A program made the translations under genes and the position numbers. From contig NZ_JACKZY010000001.1 of the NCBI RefSeq assembly GCF_020833685.1, forward strand, positions 1 through 64,000: a DNA stretch of 64,000 nt. The letters run 5' to 3'. Numbering within the stretch: position 1 is the first letter of the stretch; every line of letters begins with the position of its first letter. The notes under the pieces were generated by a model. That model saw only the letters and a program-made list of their open reading frames with translations, had not been told where the DNA came from and made no database searches. Source of the DNA: Nitratireductor sp. B36. Lineage in GTDB: Bacteria; Pseudomonadota; Alphaproteobacteria; Rhizobiales; Rhizobiaceae. Shown here one piece after another: positions 46,884 to 56,786 of the stretch.

Positions 46884-47680
46884 GAGTGACCCGCTGGCTT
46901 GTTCCAACGCTCTACATCATCTTCCTGCTCCTGCCGATCTACTGGCTCGTGAATATGTCCTTCAAGACGACCAACGAGATCCTCGGCGGCTTCAGCCCAT
47001 GGCCGAAAAACTTCACCATCGACAGCTATGTGGAGATCCTCACCAATCCGGTCTGGTACAACGGTTACATTAGCTCCATCAGTTATGTTCTTATAAACAC
47101 GGTGATTTCCGTCGCCTTTGCACTGCCTGCCGCCTATGCGTTCTCACGCTATCGCTTCCTGGGCGACAAGCACCTGTTTTTCTGGCTCCTGACCAACCGG
47201 ATGGCGCCGCCGGCGGTCTTTGCCTTGCCGTTCTACCAGCTCTATTCCGCCGTCGGCCTGTTCGATACACCGTGGGCCGTTGCGCTCGCCCACTGCCTCT
47301 TCAACATTCCGCTGGCGGTGTGGATCCTCGAAGGCTTCATGTCTGGCGTGCCCAAGGAGATCGATGAAACAGCCTATATCGACGGCTATTCGTTTCCGCG
47401 TTTCTTCGTGAAGATCTTCATGCCGCTCATTGCGTCGGGCATCGGTGTCACGGCCTTCTTCTGCTTCATGTTCTCATGGGTGGAGCTGCTTCTGGCCAAG
47501 ACGCTGACCTCTGTCGCTGCCAAGCCGATCGCCGCCGTCATGACCCGCACGGCGAGCACATCTGGCTACGAGCTGGGGCTTCTGGCGGCTGCCGGGGTTT
47601 TGACCATTATCCCGGGTGCCATCGTGATCTGGTTCGTGCGCAATTACATCGCCAAGGGCTTTGCCCTCGGGCGCGTCTAG
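46880..47680 (+). CDS. glpQ: Glycerol ABC transporter permease GlpQ
   Basis: GlpQ (266 residues) is the second permease, with six helices. The first is VPTLYIIFLLLPIYWLV, and the EAA loop is DETAYIDGYSFPRFFVKI (about residues 160-177). It is not the glycerophosphodiesterase also called GlpQ. GGGGAGAAG precedes the ATG. It is followed 10 nt later by the small membrane protein. Confidence 0.94.
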   Translation: MRVTRWLVPTLYIIFLLLPIYWLVNMSFKTTNEILGGFSPWPKNFTIDSYVEILTNPVWYNGYISSISYVLINTVISVAFALPAAYAFSRYRFLGDKHLFFWLLTNRMAPPAVFALPFYQLYSAVGLFDTPWAVALAHCLFNIPLAVWILEGFMSGVPKEIDETAYIDGYSFPRFFVKIFMPLIASGIGVTAFFCFMFSWVELLLAKTLTSVAAKPIAAVMTRTASTSGYELGLLAAAGVLTIIPGAIVIWFVRNYIAKGFALGRV

Positions 47681-47690
47681 GGAGGACTTC

Positions 47691-47984
47691 ATGCCCCATT
47701 GGCTTGATCTCACATGGATGGCCTGGACGTGGCAGACGGCCACATTCTTCCTCGTCATCTTCGCGCTTCTGTGCGCCATGACCGTCTGGGAATGGGCGAG
47801 CCCCGGCGGAGGGCCGCGGCACGGGATTCTCGGTCTCGATACCACGCGGGGAGACCGTCTTTTCATCTCGTTGCTCGGCAGCGCCTTTATCCATCTGGGG
47901 TGGCTGGGCCTGACTGATATGCCGCTTTGGGGCGGCACGATTTTGTCTTTGATCTATGCCTATGCGGTGTTCCGCTGGGTGTAG
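47691..47984 (+). CDS. glpU: DUF2160 small membrane protein GlpU
   Basis: This 97-residue protein has two or three hydrophobic segments (WQTATFFLVIFALLCAMTVW; LFISLLGSAFIHLGWLGL; GGTILSLIYAYAVFRWV). It is found only with glycerol ABC operons in rhizobia, where it is called GlpU. An accessory role in transporter assembly is likely, but the mechanism is unknown. GGGAGGA precedes the ATG; an earlier in-frame codon overlapping glpQ is less likely. It precedes a hairpin and the binding protein. Confidence 0.88.
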   Translation: MPHWLDLTWMAWTWQTATFFLVIFALLCAMTVWEWASPGGGPRHGILGLDTTRGDRLFISLLGSAFIHLGWLGLTDMPLWGGTILSLIYAYAVFRWV

Positions 47985-48001
47985 GTTCCGGACAAAGCAA
48001 A

Positions 48002-48022
48002 GCGGGATGCAAAGCGTCCCGC
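48002..48022 (+). other. Stem-loop between glpU and glpV
   Basis: The 9-bp arms GCGGGATGC / GCGTCCCGC (one T-G pair) close a three-base AAA loop. It lies in the 127-nt gap before the binding protein and lacks a T run. Such hairpins often separate the highly expressed binding protein message from the rest. Confidence 0.5.
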
Positions 48023-48111
48023 AAACCGGCGGTCAAGAGCTCCCAAATGGGCTCATTGAGCGTCAAACCACATTCATCGAATGAGTGTGGAAACAGGAGG
48101 AGGAGTTTGAA

Positions 48112-49842
48112 ATGAAAGCGCATTTGAAGACTTCTGTCGCAGCGCTTGCCCTGCTCTGGCTGCCCGGCCAGGCCATGGCAGACATGGCGGCTGCGGAAAA
48201 GTGGATCGACAGTGAGTTCCAGCCTTCCTCTCTCAGCCGTGAGGAGCAGCTGGCCGAAATGGAATGGTTCATCAAGGCAGCGGAACCGTTTCAGGGAATG
48301 GAGATCAACGTTCTCTCCGAAACCATACCGACACATTCCTACGAATCCGAAACCCTGACCAAGGCATTTCAGGAGATCACGGGCATCAAGGTGAACCACC
48401 AGCTTCTGGGAGAAGGCGAGGTGGTGCAGGCTGTACAGACCCAGATGCAGACCAACCGCAATCTCTATGACGCCTATGTCAACGATGCCGATCTGGTGGG
48501 AACGCATTCGCGCCTGCAAAGTGCAGTCAACCTCACCGACTGGATGGAAGGCGAAGGTGCAGACGTCACGTCGCCGACCCTCGATCTTGAGGATTTCATC
48601 GGCGTCGCCTCTGCTACCGGACCGGACGGCAAGCTCTGGCAATTGCCGGACCAGCAATTTGCCAACCTCTACTGGTTCCGAAAGGACTGGTTTGATCGCC
48701 CTGAAATCAAAGAGAAATTCAAGGAGAAATACGGGTACGAGCTTGGCGTTCCAGTCAACTGGTCGGCCTATGAGGATATCGCCGACTTCTTCACCAATGA
48801 CGTGAAGGAGATCGATGGTGTTCGCGTCTATGGTCATATGGACTACGGCAAGCGCGCACCGGATCTCGGCTGGCGCATGACGGACGCCTGGCTCTCCATG
48901 GCCGGTGCTGGCTCCAAGGGGCTGCCCAATGGCCGCCCGATCGATGAATGGGGCATCCGCATGGAGGAGGGGTCGTGCAATCCTGCCGGCGCTTCCGTCA
49001 CTCGGGGTGGTGCTGCCAATGGACCTGCCGCCGTCTACGCCATCCGCAAATGGGATGAGTGGCTGCGCCAGTATGCGCCTCCAGGTGCCGCCGATCTCGA
49101 CTTCTATCAGTCGCTGCCGGCGCTCAGCCAGGGCAATGTCGCCCAGCAGATATTCTGGTACACCGCCTTCACCGCCGATATGGTCAAGCCGAAAAGCGAG
49201 GGCAACAACACCGTCGATGACGAAGGCAATCTGCTCTGGAAGATGGCACCGTCACCGCATGGGCCCTACTGGGAAGAGGGCATGAAGCTCGGTTATCAGG
49301 ATGTGGGCTCCTGGACGCTGTTCAAATCCACGCCTGTGGATCGCCGCAAGGCGGCCTGGCTCTACGCCCAGTTCGTCACCTCGAAAACGGTCGACGTGAA
49401 GAAGAGCCATGTCGGTCTCACGATCATTCGCGATTCCACGGTGAATCACGAATCCTTCACCGAGCGCTCTCCGAAGCTCGGCGGTCTCGTGGAGTTCTAT
49501 CGCTCGCCGGACCGGGTTCTGTGGACAGACACGGGCGTCAATGTGCCGGACTATCCAAAGCTCGCCCAGATCTGGTGGCAGCAGATCGGCGATGTGAACT
49601 CCGGCGCGTTCACCCCGCAGGAGGCCATGGATCGTCTGGCCGGTGAAATGGATATCACCATGGCCCGCATGCAGGCAGCGGACGAAAGCGCCAATGTCTA
49701 TGGCGGTTGCGGTCCACGCTTGAATGAGGAAAAGGATCCCTCCGAATGGATCGGTAAGGGCGGCGCTAAAGCCAAACTCGAAAACGAAAAGCCCCAGGGC
49801 GAAACCATCGTTTACGAGGAAATCGTCAAGCGCTGGCAGTGA
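48112..49842 (+). CDS. glpV: Glycerol ABC transporter periplasmic binding protein GlpV
   Basis: This 576-residue exported protein has an N-terminal signal peptide (LKTSVAALALLWLPGQAMA, cleavage near residue 23). It resembles family 1 extracellular binding proteins but is longer than usual. Segments include FQEITGIKVNHQLLGEGEV and FWYTAFTADMVKPKSEGNNT. It should capture glycerol or a related polyol for GlpPQST. The ribosome binding site AGGAGGAGG is very strong. Short stem-loops on both sides suggest separate mRNA dosage for this subunit. Confidence 0.92.
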   Translation: MKAHLKTSVAALALLWLPGQAMADMAAAEKWIDSEFQPSSLSREEQLAEMEWFIKAAEPFQGMEINVLSETIPTHSYESETLTKAFQEITGIKVNHQLLGEGEVVQAVQTQMQTNRNLYDAYVNDADLVGTHSRLQSAVNLTDWMEGEGADVTSPTLDLEDFIGVASATGPDGKLWQLPDQQFANLYWFRKDWFDRPEIKEKFKEKYGYELGVPVNWSAYEDIADFFTNDVKEIDGVRVYGHMDYGKRAPDLGWRMTDAWLSMAGAGSKGLPNGRPIDEWGIRMEEGSCNPAGASVTRGGAANGPAAVYAIRKWDEWLRQYAPPGAADLDFYQSLPALSQGNVAQQIFWYTAFTADMVKPKSEGNNTVDDEGNLLWKMAPSPHGPYWEEGMKLGYQDVGSWTLFKSTPVDRRKAAWLYAQFVTSKTVDVKKSHVGLTIIRDSTVNHESFTERSPKLGGLVEFYRSPDRVLWTDTGVNVPDYPKLAQIWWQQIGDVNSGAFTPQEAMDRLAGEMDITMARMQAADESANVYGGCGPRLNEEKDPSEWIGKGGAKAKLENEKPQGETIVYEEIVKRWQ

Positions 49843-49878
49843 GGCCGGTTGCAACATGCCTGAATGGCATCAAAATGG

Positions 49879-49907
49879 ACGGGGAGCCGGCAAGCCCGGC
49901 TCCCCGT
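49879..49907 (+). terminator. Strong hairpin between glpV and glpK
   Basis: Perfect 12-bp arms (ACGGGGAGCCGG / CCGGCTCCCCGT) surround a five-base loop, followed by TTTG. The stem is strong, but the T run has only three bases, so partial termination with some read-through into glpK is most likely. Confidence 0.6.
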
Positions 49908-49941
49908 TTGGCAAACAGTTTCTGACCGATCCGGAGGACCA

Positions 49942-51435
49942 ATGAGCGGTTATGTATTGGCGATAGACCAGGGCACGACATCCAGCAGGACCATCCTGTT
50001 CGACGCTTCAATGCAGCCGGTGGCGACCGGGCAAAAGGAATTTCAGCAGCACTATCCGAATTCGGGCTGGGTTGAACACGATCCCGAAGACATCTGGAAG
50101 GGTGTTGTGTCGACCGCGCGCAGCGCCCTGCGTAAGGCGAAGCTGGAAGCAACCGATGTAGCAGCCATCGGCATCACCAATCAGCGCGAAACCATCGTCG
50201 TGTGGGAGCGCGATACCGGCAAGCCCGTTCACAATGCAATCGTCTGGCAGGACCGTCGCACCGCCCCCATGTGCGAAAAGCTGAAGGCGGAAGGGCTGGA
50301 AAAAACCTTTACGGCAAAAACCGGTCTGCTTCTCGATCCCTATTTTTCCGGAACCAAACTCGCCTGGATCCTCGATGAGGTGAAAGGAGCGCGCGAGCGG
50401 GCAGAGAAGGGGGAACTCCTTGCCGGCACCATCGACACGTTTCTGATCTGGCGCCTGACCGGCGGCAAGGCGCATGTCACGGATGCCACGAATGCCTCGC
50501 GCACGCTTCTTTACAACATCGAGACCAATGAATGGGATGACGAACTCCTGAAAATCCTGCGCGTGCCGAAAACACTCTTGCCTGAGGTGAAGGACAGCGC
50601 CGCAGATTTCGGTGTCACCGAGAAGAAGCTTTTCGGCACGGCAATTCCTATACTCGGCGTTGCCGGCGATCAGCAGGCAGCCGTGATCGGTCAGGCCTGT
50701 TTCGAACCGGGCATGCTCAAGGCCACCTATGGCACGGGATGTTTTGCCGTGCTCAACACGGGTCAGACGATGGTGTCCTCCAAAAACCGTCTTCTTACGA
50801 CCATCGCCTACCGGCTCGACGGGGTGACAACCTACGCGCTTGAAGGCTCGATCTTTGTCGCTGGTGCAGCCGTTCAATGGCTGCGCGACGGCTTGAAGAT
50901 CATCGGCAAGGCTGCCGATTCGGGCGCCCTGGCGGAGAAAGCCGATCCCACCCAGCAGCTCTATCTCGTGCCCGCCTTTGTCGGGCTTGGCGCCCCACAC
51001 TGGGATGCGGAAGCGCGGGGAGCGATCTATGGCCTCACACGCAATTCTGGCCCGGCAGAATTCGCGCGCGCCACGCTCGAATCGGTCGCATACCAGACAC
51101 GCGACCTGCTTGATGCCATGCGCAAGGACTGGCACGACGGGGAAAACGACACCGTGCTGCGGGTCGATGGCGGTATGGTTGCCAGCGACTGGATGCTGCA
51201 ATTCCTGGCCGACATGCTCGACGCGCCGGTCGACCGGCCGACTCAGCTCGAAACCACGGCGCTGGGCGCTGCCTGGCTTGCGGGATCGCGGGCCGGTGTC
51301 TGGCCCGGCGCCGAGGAATTCGCTGCCGGCTGGAAGCTTGATCGTCAGTTTTGCCCGCAAATGGACGCAGCCGAACGGGAAACGAGGCTGAAGGGCTGGC
51401 GTGATGCGGTGCGCAGAACGCTCAGCACCACTTGA
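49942..51435 (+). CDS. glpK: Glycerol kinase
   Basis: GlpK (497 residues) phosphorylates glycerol to glycerol-3-phosphate, trapping it after uptake. FGGY-family landmarks are [16 protein letters not shown] (residues 6-21), [31 protein letters not shown] and [16 protein letters not shown]. The ATG is set by CGGAGGACC just upstream. It is the last gene of the operon; its product is the substrate of GlpD and the probable inducer read by GlpR. Confidence 0.98.
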   Translation: MSGYVLAIDQGTTSSRTILFDASMQPVATGQKEFQQHYPNSGWVEHDPEDIWKGVVSTARSALRKAKLEATDVAAIGITNQRETIVVWERDTGKPVHNAIVWQDRRTAPMCEKLKAEGLEKTFTAKTGLLLDPYFSGTKLAWILDEVKGARERAEKGELLAGTIDTFLIWRLTGGKAHVTDATNASRTLLYNIETNEWDDELLKILRVPKTLLPEVKDSAADFGVTEKKLFGTAIPILGVAGDQQAAVIGQACFEPGMLKATYGTGCFAVLNTGQTMVSSKNRLLTTIAYRLDGVTTYALEGSIFVAGAAVQWLRDGLKIIGKAADSGALAEKADPTQQLYLVPAFVGLGAPHWDAEARGAIYGLTRNSGPAEFARATLESVAYQTRDLLDAMRKDWHDGENDTVLRVDGGMVASDWMLQFLADMLDAPVDRPTQLETTALGAAWLAGSRAGVWPGAEEFAAGWKLDRQFCPQMDAAERETRLKGWRDAVRRTLSTT

Positions 51436-51469
51436 AACCCTTGTGGGAGAGGGACTTTGATACGGGAAC

Positions 51470-51497
51470 AAAAAAGTCGGGCGAAAGACGCTTTTTT
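51470..51497 (+). terminator. Possible terminator after glpK
   Basis: AAAAAAG and CTTTTTT arms surround a partly paired GTC / GAC centre, and the right arm ends in six T. The stem is AT-rich, so this is a weak prediction. Its position 34 nt after the glpK stop fits. Confidence 0.4.
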
Positions 51498-51565
51498 CCG
51501 GTTGACCGCAGATAAGCCCCTCTCTATGTTCCGCCGCAATTTCCGGGGTTCGAAAAACCCGCAGG

Positions 51566-51641
51566 GAGCGCGTAGCTCAGTTGGTAGAGCAACTGACTTT
51601 TAATCAGTAGGTCCAGGGTTCGAGCCCCTGCGCGCTCACCA
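51566..51641 (+). tRNA. tRNA-Lys (anticodon TTT)
   Basis: The cloverleaf is complete: acceptor GAGCGCG / CGCGCTC, D arm GCTC...GAGC, anticodon stem ACTGA / TCAGT with loop CTTTTAA (anticodon TTT), and T arm CAGGG / CCCTG with TTCGAGC. The discriminator is A, and CCA is encoded. It is 76 nt long. No integrase gene or repeat of its 3' end is seen in the window. Confidence 0.97.
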
Positions 51642-51809
51642 TATTTCTGCTCCATCCAGATAAGACAAAATTCTCGTGTCTCGATGTGTTCACGGGCATT
51701 CATCGCGACGGTATGCCACGCAAAGGTGATTGGCGTGTGCGGGTGCGTCTGCTTATAGGGAAGGCGCATTCAAAGACGCGCGGTTTGCGCTTTCAGTTTG
51801 AGACGAAGC

Positions 51810-52568
51810 ATGGCGATTGATGTCGGATATTTAAGCGCGGCGGGTGCTGGAGCACTATCATTTCTGTCTCCCTGCGTGTTGCCGCTTGTTCCGCCTTATC
51901 TGTGCTACATGGCCGGCGTTTCGGTTGAGCAGTTCCAGGGTGAGGGGGCAAGCAAAGCCAGTTCGGCCTCCATGAGCACCACGCGCTTTGCGCTCTTCTC
52001 GGCATCTCTTTCCTTCGTGCTTGGCTTCACCACGGTCTTTGTGCTCCTGGGGGCCGGCGCGTCGACCATTGGCGCCGTCTTGCGGACATGGCAGCAGGAA
52101 CTCGCCATCGCGGCAGGCATCGTCATCATCGTCATGGGGCTCAACTTCCTTGGCGTGGTGCGCATCCCCTTCCTGTCGCGGGAGGCGCGCATTCAGGCGG
52201 GCGGAAAGCCAGCCACGAGAATTGGTGCTTACGTAATGGGGCTCGCCTTCGCCTTCGGATGGACGCCGTGCATCGGCCCGGTGCTCGGCCCGATCCTGAC
52301 ACTGGCTGGAGGGCGCGAGACCGTGGCTGATGGCGCATTGCTTCTGGCGGTGTATTCGCTGGGCCTTGGTGTGCCCTTTCTTCTCGCAGCGCTTTTCTCG
52401 GGAAGCTTCATGCGCTTCCTTTCCCGCTTCCGCATGCATCTGGGGCGCGTCGAAAAGGTGATGGGCGGTTTGCTCGTCCTGGCCGGTGTCCTTTTCTTAA
52501 CCGGCGGCATGCAATCCATGGCGTTCTGGCTTCTTGAGACCTTTCCGGCCCTTGGCAAACTCGGTTGA
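51810..52568 (+). CDS. ccdA: Cytochrome c biogenesis protein CcdA
   Basis: CcdA (252 residues) is a six-helix inner-membrane protein that carries electrons from thioredoxin to periplasmic thiol proteins. The two conserved cysteines lie in membrane motifs, [19 protein letters not shown] near residue 20 and [19 protein letters not shown] near residue 150. It resembles the central domain of DsbD. The ATG fits the family N-terminus ([17 protein letters not shown]). It stands between tRNA-Lys and glmU; a shared transcript with glmU is possible. Confidence 0.94.
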   Translation: MAIDVGYLSAAGAGALSFLSPCVLPLVPPYLCYMAGVSVEQFQGEGASKASSASMSTTRFALFSASLSFVLGFTTVFVLLGAGASTIGAVLRTWQQELAIAAGIVIIVMGLNFLGVVRIPFLSREARIQAGGKPATRIGAYVMGLAFAFGWTPCIGPVLGPILTLAGGRETVADGALLLAVYSLGLGVPFLLAALFSGSFMRFLSRFRMHLGRVEKVMGGLLVLAGVLFLTGGMQSMAFWLLETFPALGKLG

Positions 52569-52639
52569 GAGCGGATTGGTGCCGTAAGGGCAGGATGCTA
52601 GAAAAGACGAATCGTCAAAAGCATTACGGGCATCAATCC

Positions 52640-54001
52640 ATGAGCGAACGCACCTGCCTTTCGGTTATCCTCGCAGCGGGCGAGGGCACGCGCATGAAAA
52701 GCGCAACGCCCAAGGTGCTGCACAAGATTGCCGGGCTGGAGATGCTTGGCCATGTGACACGGGCACTCAATGCAGCCGGTGCCGGTGACATGGCGCTGGT
52801 GGTGGGCCATGGCGCCGAGGCGGTGTCCCGTGCAGCCGAGGGCTTTGCTCCCGGTGCCGAGACATTCGTTCAATCGGAGCGGCTGGGCACTGGCCACGCG
52901 GTGCTGGCAGCACGCGCTGCAATCGCCCGTGGATATGACGATGTTCTCGTCTCCTTTGGCGACACGCCGCTTATTTCGCTCGAGGCTCTTAAGGCGCTGC
53001 GCGCAGGCCTTTCCGAAGGCGCACACGTCGTCGTTATGGGATTTCGCACTGAGCGGCCTTCTGGCTATGGGCGGCTGATCGAAGATGGCGAGGCGCTGGT
53101 TGCCATCCGTGAGGAGAAGGACTGCACCGATGAAGAGCGCCGCATCACCTTCTGTAATGGCGGAGCAATGGGGATTGCCGGCAGCCAGGCGCTGGAGCTG
53201 CTCGAAGCCATCGGCAATGACAACGCCAAGGGTGAATACTACCTGACGGACATCGTCAAGATCGCAACCGCCCGAGGGCTCAAGGTGCGCGCCATCGAGG
53301 CCGATTATGAAAGCGCGCTCGGCATCAACAACCGCGCCGAACTCGCAGCCGCGGAAGCCATCTGGCAACAGCGCTGCCGAAATAGGGTGATGCTTGACGG
53401 CGTGACCCTTATCGCACCGGAAACCGTGTATTTTTCGCATGATACCGTCATCGGTCGCGATACGATCATCGAGCCCAATGTCTTCTTCGGTCCCGGTGTG
53501 ACAATTGGAGATAACGTCACCCTCAGGGCAAATTCGCATCTCGAGGAGGCGCGTGTCGACGCGGGCGCCTCAGTCGGCCCCTTCGCGAGACTGCGCCCGG
53601 GTGCCGAAATCATGGACGGTGCGAAGGTCGGAAACTTCGTAGAGATCAAGAAGGCGCGTGTGGAGCCGGGTGCCAAGGTCCCGCACCTTTCCTATGTGGG
53701 CGATGCACGGGTGGGAGCAGGAGCCAATCTCGGTGCCGGCACCATCACCTGTAACTATGACGGTTTCTCAAAACATTTCACCGATATCGAGCCTGGCGCG
53801 TTTGTCGGAACCAATTCATCTCTGGTTGCACCGGTCACCATCGGGGCGGGCGCCTATGTGGCATCCGGTAGCGTGATCACCGAGTCCGTGCCTGCCGACG
53901 CCTTGGCTTTCGGACGCGCCAGACAGTCCAATCGGGAGGGGCTCGGAAAACGCCTGCGCGACCGGCTGGCGGCGCTTAAGGCCCGCCGTTCGAGTAGCTG
54001 A
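52640..54001 (+). CDS. glmU: Bifunctional GlmU (UDP-GlcNAc pyrophosphorylase / GlcN-1-P acetyltransferase)
   Basis: GlmU (453 residues) acetylates glucosamine-1-phosphate and then makes UDP-GlcNAc for cell wall and lipid A. The N-terminal uridylyltransferase contains [15 protein letters not shown] (residues 11-25) and FGDTPLIS. The C-terminal left-handed beta-helix has hexapeptide repeats and the catalytic [16 protein letters not shown]...NYDGFSK segment. The start [11 protein letters not shown] matches the family; upstream ATG codons would add about 15-25 atypical residues. The partner glmS follows after 135 nt. Confidence 0.97.
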   Translation: MSERTCLSVILAAGEGTRMKSATPKVLHKIAGLEMLGHVTRALNAAGAGDMALVVGHGAEAVSRAAEGFAPGAETFVQSERLGTGHAVLAARAAIARGYDDVLVSFGDTPLISLEALKALRAGLSEGAHVVVMGFRTERPSGYGRLIEDGEALVAIREEKDCTDEERRITFCNGGAMGIAGSQALELLEAIGNDNAKGEYYLTDIVKIATARGLKVRAIEADYESALGINNRAELAAAEAIWQQRCRNRVMLDGVTLIAPETVYFSHDTVIGRDTIIEPNVFFGPGVTIGDNVTLRANSHLEEARVDAGASVGPFARLRPGAEIMDGAKVGNFVEIKKARVEPGAKVPHLSYVGDARVGAGANLGAGTITCNYDGFSKHFTDIEPGAFVGTNSSLVAPVTIGAGAYVASGSVITESVPADALAFGRARQSNREGLGKRLRDRLAALKARRSSS

Positions 54002-54136
54002 TGTAGGGGCATCAAAACGGCCGTACCGGCTTGATACGAAGTGAAAGACTTGTTGATTTTCATCCCCTTCTTCCGCGACCTAGAAGAATTGCGTGAATCG
54101 GGGATCGATTGTTTGGTGGGAGGCTGAGACAGCCAT

Positions 54137-55960
54137 ATGTGTGGAATTGTTGGCATTGTCGGGCAGACGCCGGTGGCGCCGCTCATCGTCGACGCGCTGA
54201 AGCGGCTTGAGTATCGCGGATATGATTCAGCCGGTGTTGCAACCCTGGATAATGGCAGGCTCGATCGACGCCGTGCCGAGGGCAAGCTGGTAAACCTTGA
54301 GAAGAGGCTGGGGGAGGATCCCCTAGGCGGCTTGATCGGCATCGGCCACACGCGCTGGGCAACCCACGGTGTTCCCAACGAAACCAACGCGCATCCGCAT
54401 TTCGCCGGCGACGTGGCCGTCGTCCACAACGGCATCATCGAAAATTTCGCTGAATTGCGCGATGAATTGAAAGCCGGTGGTGTTTCGTTTTCCTCACAAA
54501 CCGATACGGAAGTCGTCGCACATCTCGTTGCGAACGAACTGAAGAAGGGATCTGCTCCCCAGGAAGCGGCTTTCGCGGCGCTGAAGCGTCTGCGCGGTGC
54601 CTTTGCCCTGGCGATCCTGTTCCGCGGTGATGAGGACATGATCGTCGGTGCTCGCAATGGCCCGCCGCTTGCGGTCGGCCACGGTGAGGGAGAGATGTAT
54701 CTTGGATCCGACGCCATCGCGCTCGCACCGTTCACGAACACGATCACCTATCTGGAAGACGGCGACTGGGTGATCGTGCGGCGTGGGGGCATGGAGATCT
54801 TTGGCATGGATGGCCGGCCGGTCGAACGCGCACGGCAACAGTCCGTTGGCACCAGTCTGCTTGTCGACAAGGGTAACCATCGCCATTTCATGGAAAAGGA
54901 AATCCATGAACAGCCGGAGGTCATTTCCCACACGCTCGCCCATTATCTCAATTTCGCTGAGGGCGGAGTGGCGGAATTCGATCTGCCCTTCGACTTTGCG
55001 AAGATCGAGCGTCTGGCGATTTCAGCCTGCGGCACGGCCTACCTGGCCGGGCTGATCGGCAAATACTGGCTGGAGCGCTATGCACGTCTGCCGGTCGATA
55101 TCGATATTGCCTCCGAGTTCCGCTATCGCGAAATGCCAATGCCAAAGAACAGCGCGGCTCTGTTCATTTCTCAGTCGGGCGAAACGGCCGACACACTGGC
55201 CTCGCTGCGCTATTGCCGCGGAGAGGGGATCCCTATCTCGGCTATCGTCAATGTGCGGGAATCGACCATCGCGCGCGAAAGCGATGGCATTTTCCCCACG
55301 CTCGCCGGCCCGGAAATCGGCGTTGCCTCCACCAAGGCATTCACCTGTCAGCTCAGTGTCCTTGCGGCACTGACGCTCCGGGCTGCCAAGGCGCGCGGTA
55401 CCATCTCGGCAGACGAAGAAAAGGCGCTTGTGCGTCAGCTTTCGGAAGCGCCGCGGTTTGCGTCCCAGGCGCTGAAATTGAACGCGAGCATAGAGAAGGT
55501 CGCACGCGAACTCTCGCATGTGCGTCATGTGCTCTATCTCGGCCGCGACACGAACTATCCGTTGGCGCTGGAAGGCGCGCTGAAGCTCAAGGAAATCTCC
55601 TACATTCACGCCGAAGGTTACGCCGCCGGCGAACTAAAACATGGTCCCATCGCGCTCATCGATGAGCAGATGCCGGTGATCGTGATCGCCCCGCATGATC
55701 GCATATTCGAGAAAACCGTCTCGAACATGCAGGAGGTCGCCGCACGTGGCGGGCGGATTATCCTGATCACGGACGAAAAGGGCGCGAAGAATGCAACGCT
55801 CGACACGCTGGAGACGGTGGTTCTGCCGGATGTTCCGGAGTTCGTTGCCCCAATCATCTACGCTTTGCCGATCCAGATGCTTGCCTACCACACGGCCGTC
55901 ATCATGGGGACGGATGTGGACCAGCCCCGCAATCTGGCAAAATCCGTTACGGTCGAATAG
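54137..55960 (+). CDS. glmS: Glutamine-fructose-6-phosphate aminotransferase
   Basis: GlmS (607 residues) makes glucosamine-6-phosphate, the first committed step of amino-sugar synthesis. The N-terminal class-II amidotransferase starts MCGIVGIVG, with Cys2 as nucleophile, and contains GHTRWATHGVPNETNAHPH. Two SIS domains follow (ISACGTAYLAGLIG and the FISQSGETADT motif; then LGRDTNYPLALEGALKLKE). The C-terminus ENDS-like QPRNLAKSVTVE is standard. No glmS ribozyme-like region is apparent in the short 135-nt leader, as expected outside Firmicutes. Confidence 0.98.
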   Translation: MCGIVGIVGQTPVAPLIVDALKRLEYRGYDSAGVATLDNGRLDRRRAEGKLVNLEKRLGEDPLGGLIGIGHTRWATHGVPNETNAHPHFAGDVAVVHNGIIENFAELRDELKAGGVSFSSQTDTEVVAHLVANELKKGSAPQEAAFAALKRLRGAFALAILFRGDEDMIVGARNGPPLAVGHGEGEMYLGSDAIALAPFTNTITYLEDGDWVIVRRGGMEIFGMDGRPVERARQQSVGTSLLVDKGNHRHFMEKEIHEQPEVISHTLAHYLNFAEGGVAEFDLPFDFAKIERLAISACGTAYLAGLIGKYWLERYARLPVDIDIASEFRYREMPMPKNSAALFISQSGETADTLASLRYCRGEGIPISAIVNVRESTIARESDGIFPTLAGPEIGVASTKAFTCQLSVLAALTLRAAKARGTISADEEKALVRQLSEAPRFASQALKLNASIEKVARELSHVRHVLYLGRDTNYPLALEGALKLKEISYIHAEGYAAGELKHGPIALIDEQMPVIVIAPHDRIFEKTVSNMQEVAARGGRIILITDEKGAKNATLDTLETVVLPDVPEFVAPIIYALPIQMLAYHTAVIMGTDVDQPRNLAKSVTVE

Positions 55961-56078
55961 CAAGCACGGGGCTGTCATATGGCGGCCCGAATTCCTATTC
56001 TATTGTTCAGCCTGGTGGCGTAATGTCCACCGGGCTGTTCTTCCTTAATCCATCACATTCGAGGCCCGTTTCCGCATC

Positions 56079-56786
56079 ATGATGACCCGCCTGCGCAACT
56101 ATTTTCTCACGGGCTTTATTGTCACAGCGCCACTGGCGATCACCGCCTATCTTGCCTGGTCAATGATCGGCTGGGTGGATTCCTGGGTCAAACCCTACAT
56201 TCCCTTCCGATATAACCCTGACAATTATCTTCCATTTGCGGTTCCGGGTTTCGGGTTGATTGTCGCCCTCGTCCTGATCACGCTGATCGGGTTTCTTACA
56301 GCGAATTTCATTGGGCGCACCATCATCGCCACCGGCGAGAAAATCCTGGGGCGCATGCCGCTGGTTCGCAGCGTCTACCGAGGGCTCAAGCAAATCCTTG
56401 AGACCGTGCTTTCGGAAAGATCGGACACCTTCAAGAAGGTCGGCCTCATCGAATACCCTCGAAAGGGACTTTGGGCGCTTGTCTTCATCGCCACCGAAAC
56501 GCGAGGCGAGGTCCAGGCGAAGATCGATGACGATATGGGACAGACAATCGCGGTCTTCCTGCCGACCACACCCAATCCGACTTCCGGTTACCTCTTATTC
56601 GTCCCTAAAAAGGATGTGATAGAACTCAAAATGACGGTGGAGGAGGGAGCCAAGCTTGTCATTTCGGCTGGTCTTGTGGCGCCGGAATACCAGGCAAAGA
56701 CAGAGGCGCTTGCCGCCGAGGCGAAGGCGAAATCCGCTCAGCCCGCCCGCAACAAGCGAATCGCCTCATCGCGCCCGAACAAATAA
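56079..56786 (+). CDS. DUF502 membrane protein
   Basis: This 235-residue protein has two N-terminal helices (TGFIVTAPLAITAYLAWSMI and GFGLIVALVLITLIGFLTAN). They are followed by the conserved RMPLVRSVYRGLKQILETVL and FLPTTPNPTSGYLLFVPKKD. DUF502 proteins are widespread; some relatives take part in membrane or plant plastid processes, but no biochemical role is established. An Ala/Lys-rich tail ends the protein. Its last 49 nt overlap the end of recG on the other strand. Two adjacent ATG codons are possible starts. Confidence 0.88.
   Translation: MMTRLRNYFLTGFIVTAPLAITAYLAWSMIGWVDSWVKPYIPFRYNPDNYLPFAVPGFGLIVALVLITLIGFLTANFIGRTIIATGEKILGRMPLVRSVYRGLKQILETVLSERSDTFKKVGLIEYPRKGLWALVFIATETRGEVQAKIDDDMGQTIAVFLPTTPNPTSGYLLFVPKKDVIELKMTVEEGAKLVISAGLVAPEYQAKTEALAAEAKAKSAQPARNKRIASSRPNK

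Noticed and set aside
51541-51565. T-arm-like GGGGTTCGA...ACCC upstream of tRNA-Lys, suggesting a tRNA fragment or attachment site
   Set aside because: Only a short stem-loop is present, it does not copy the tRNA-Lys 3' end, and no integrase or island boundary is seen nearby.
51642-51809. Translation resembling an Arg-rich protein after tRNA-Lys, first suspected to be an integrase remnant
   Set aside because: No tyrosine- or serine-recombinase motif can be found; the stretch reads as ordinary leader for ccdA.
54002-54136. Possible glmS ribozyme
   Set aside because: The leader is 135 nt without the pseudoknot core, and the ribozyme is confined mostly to Firmicutes.
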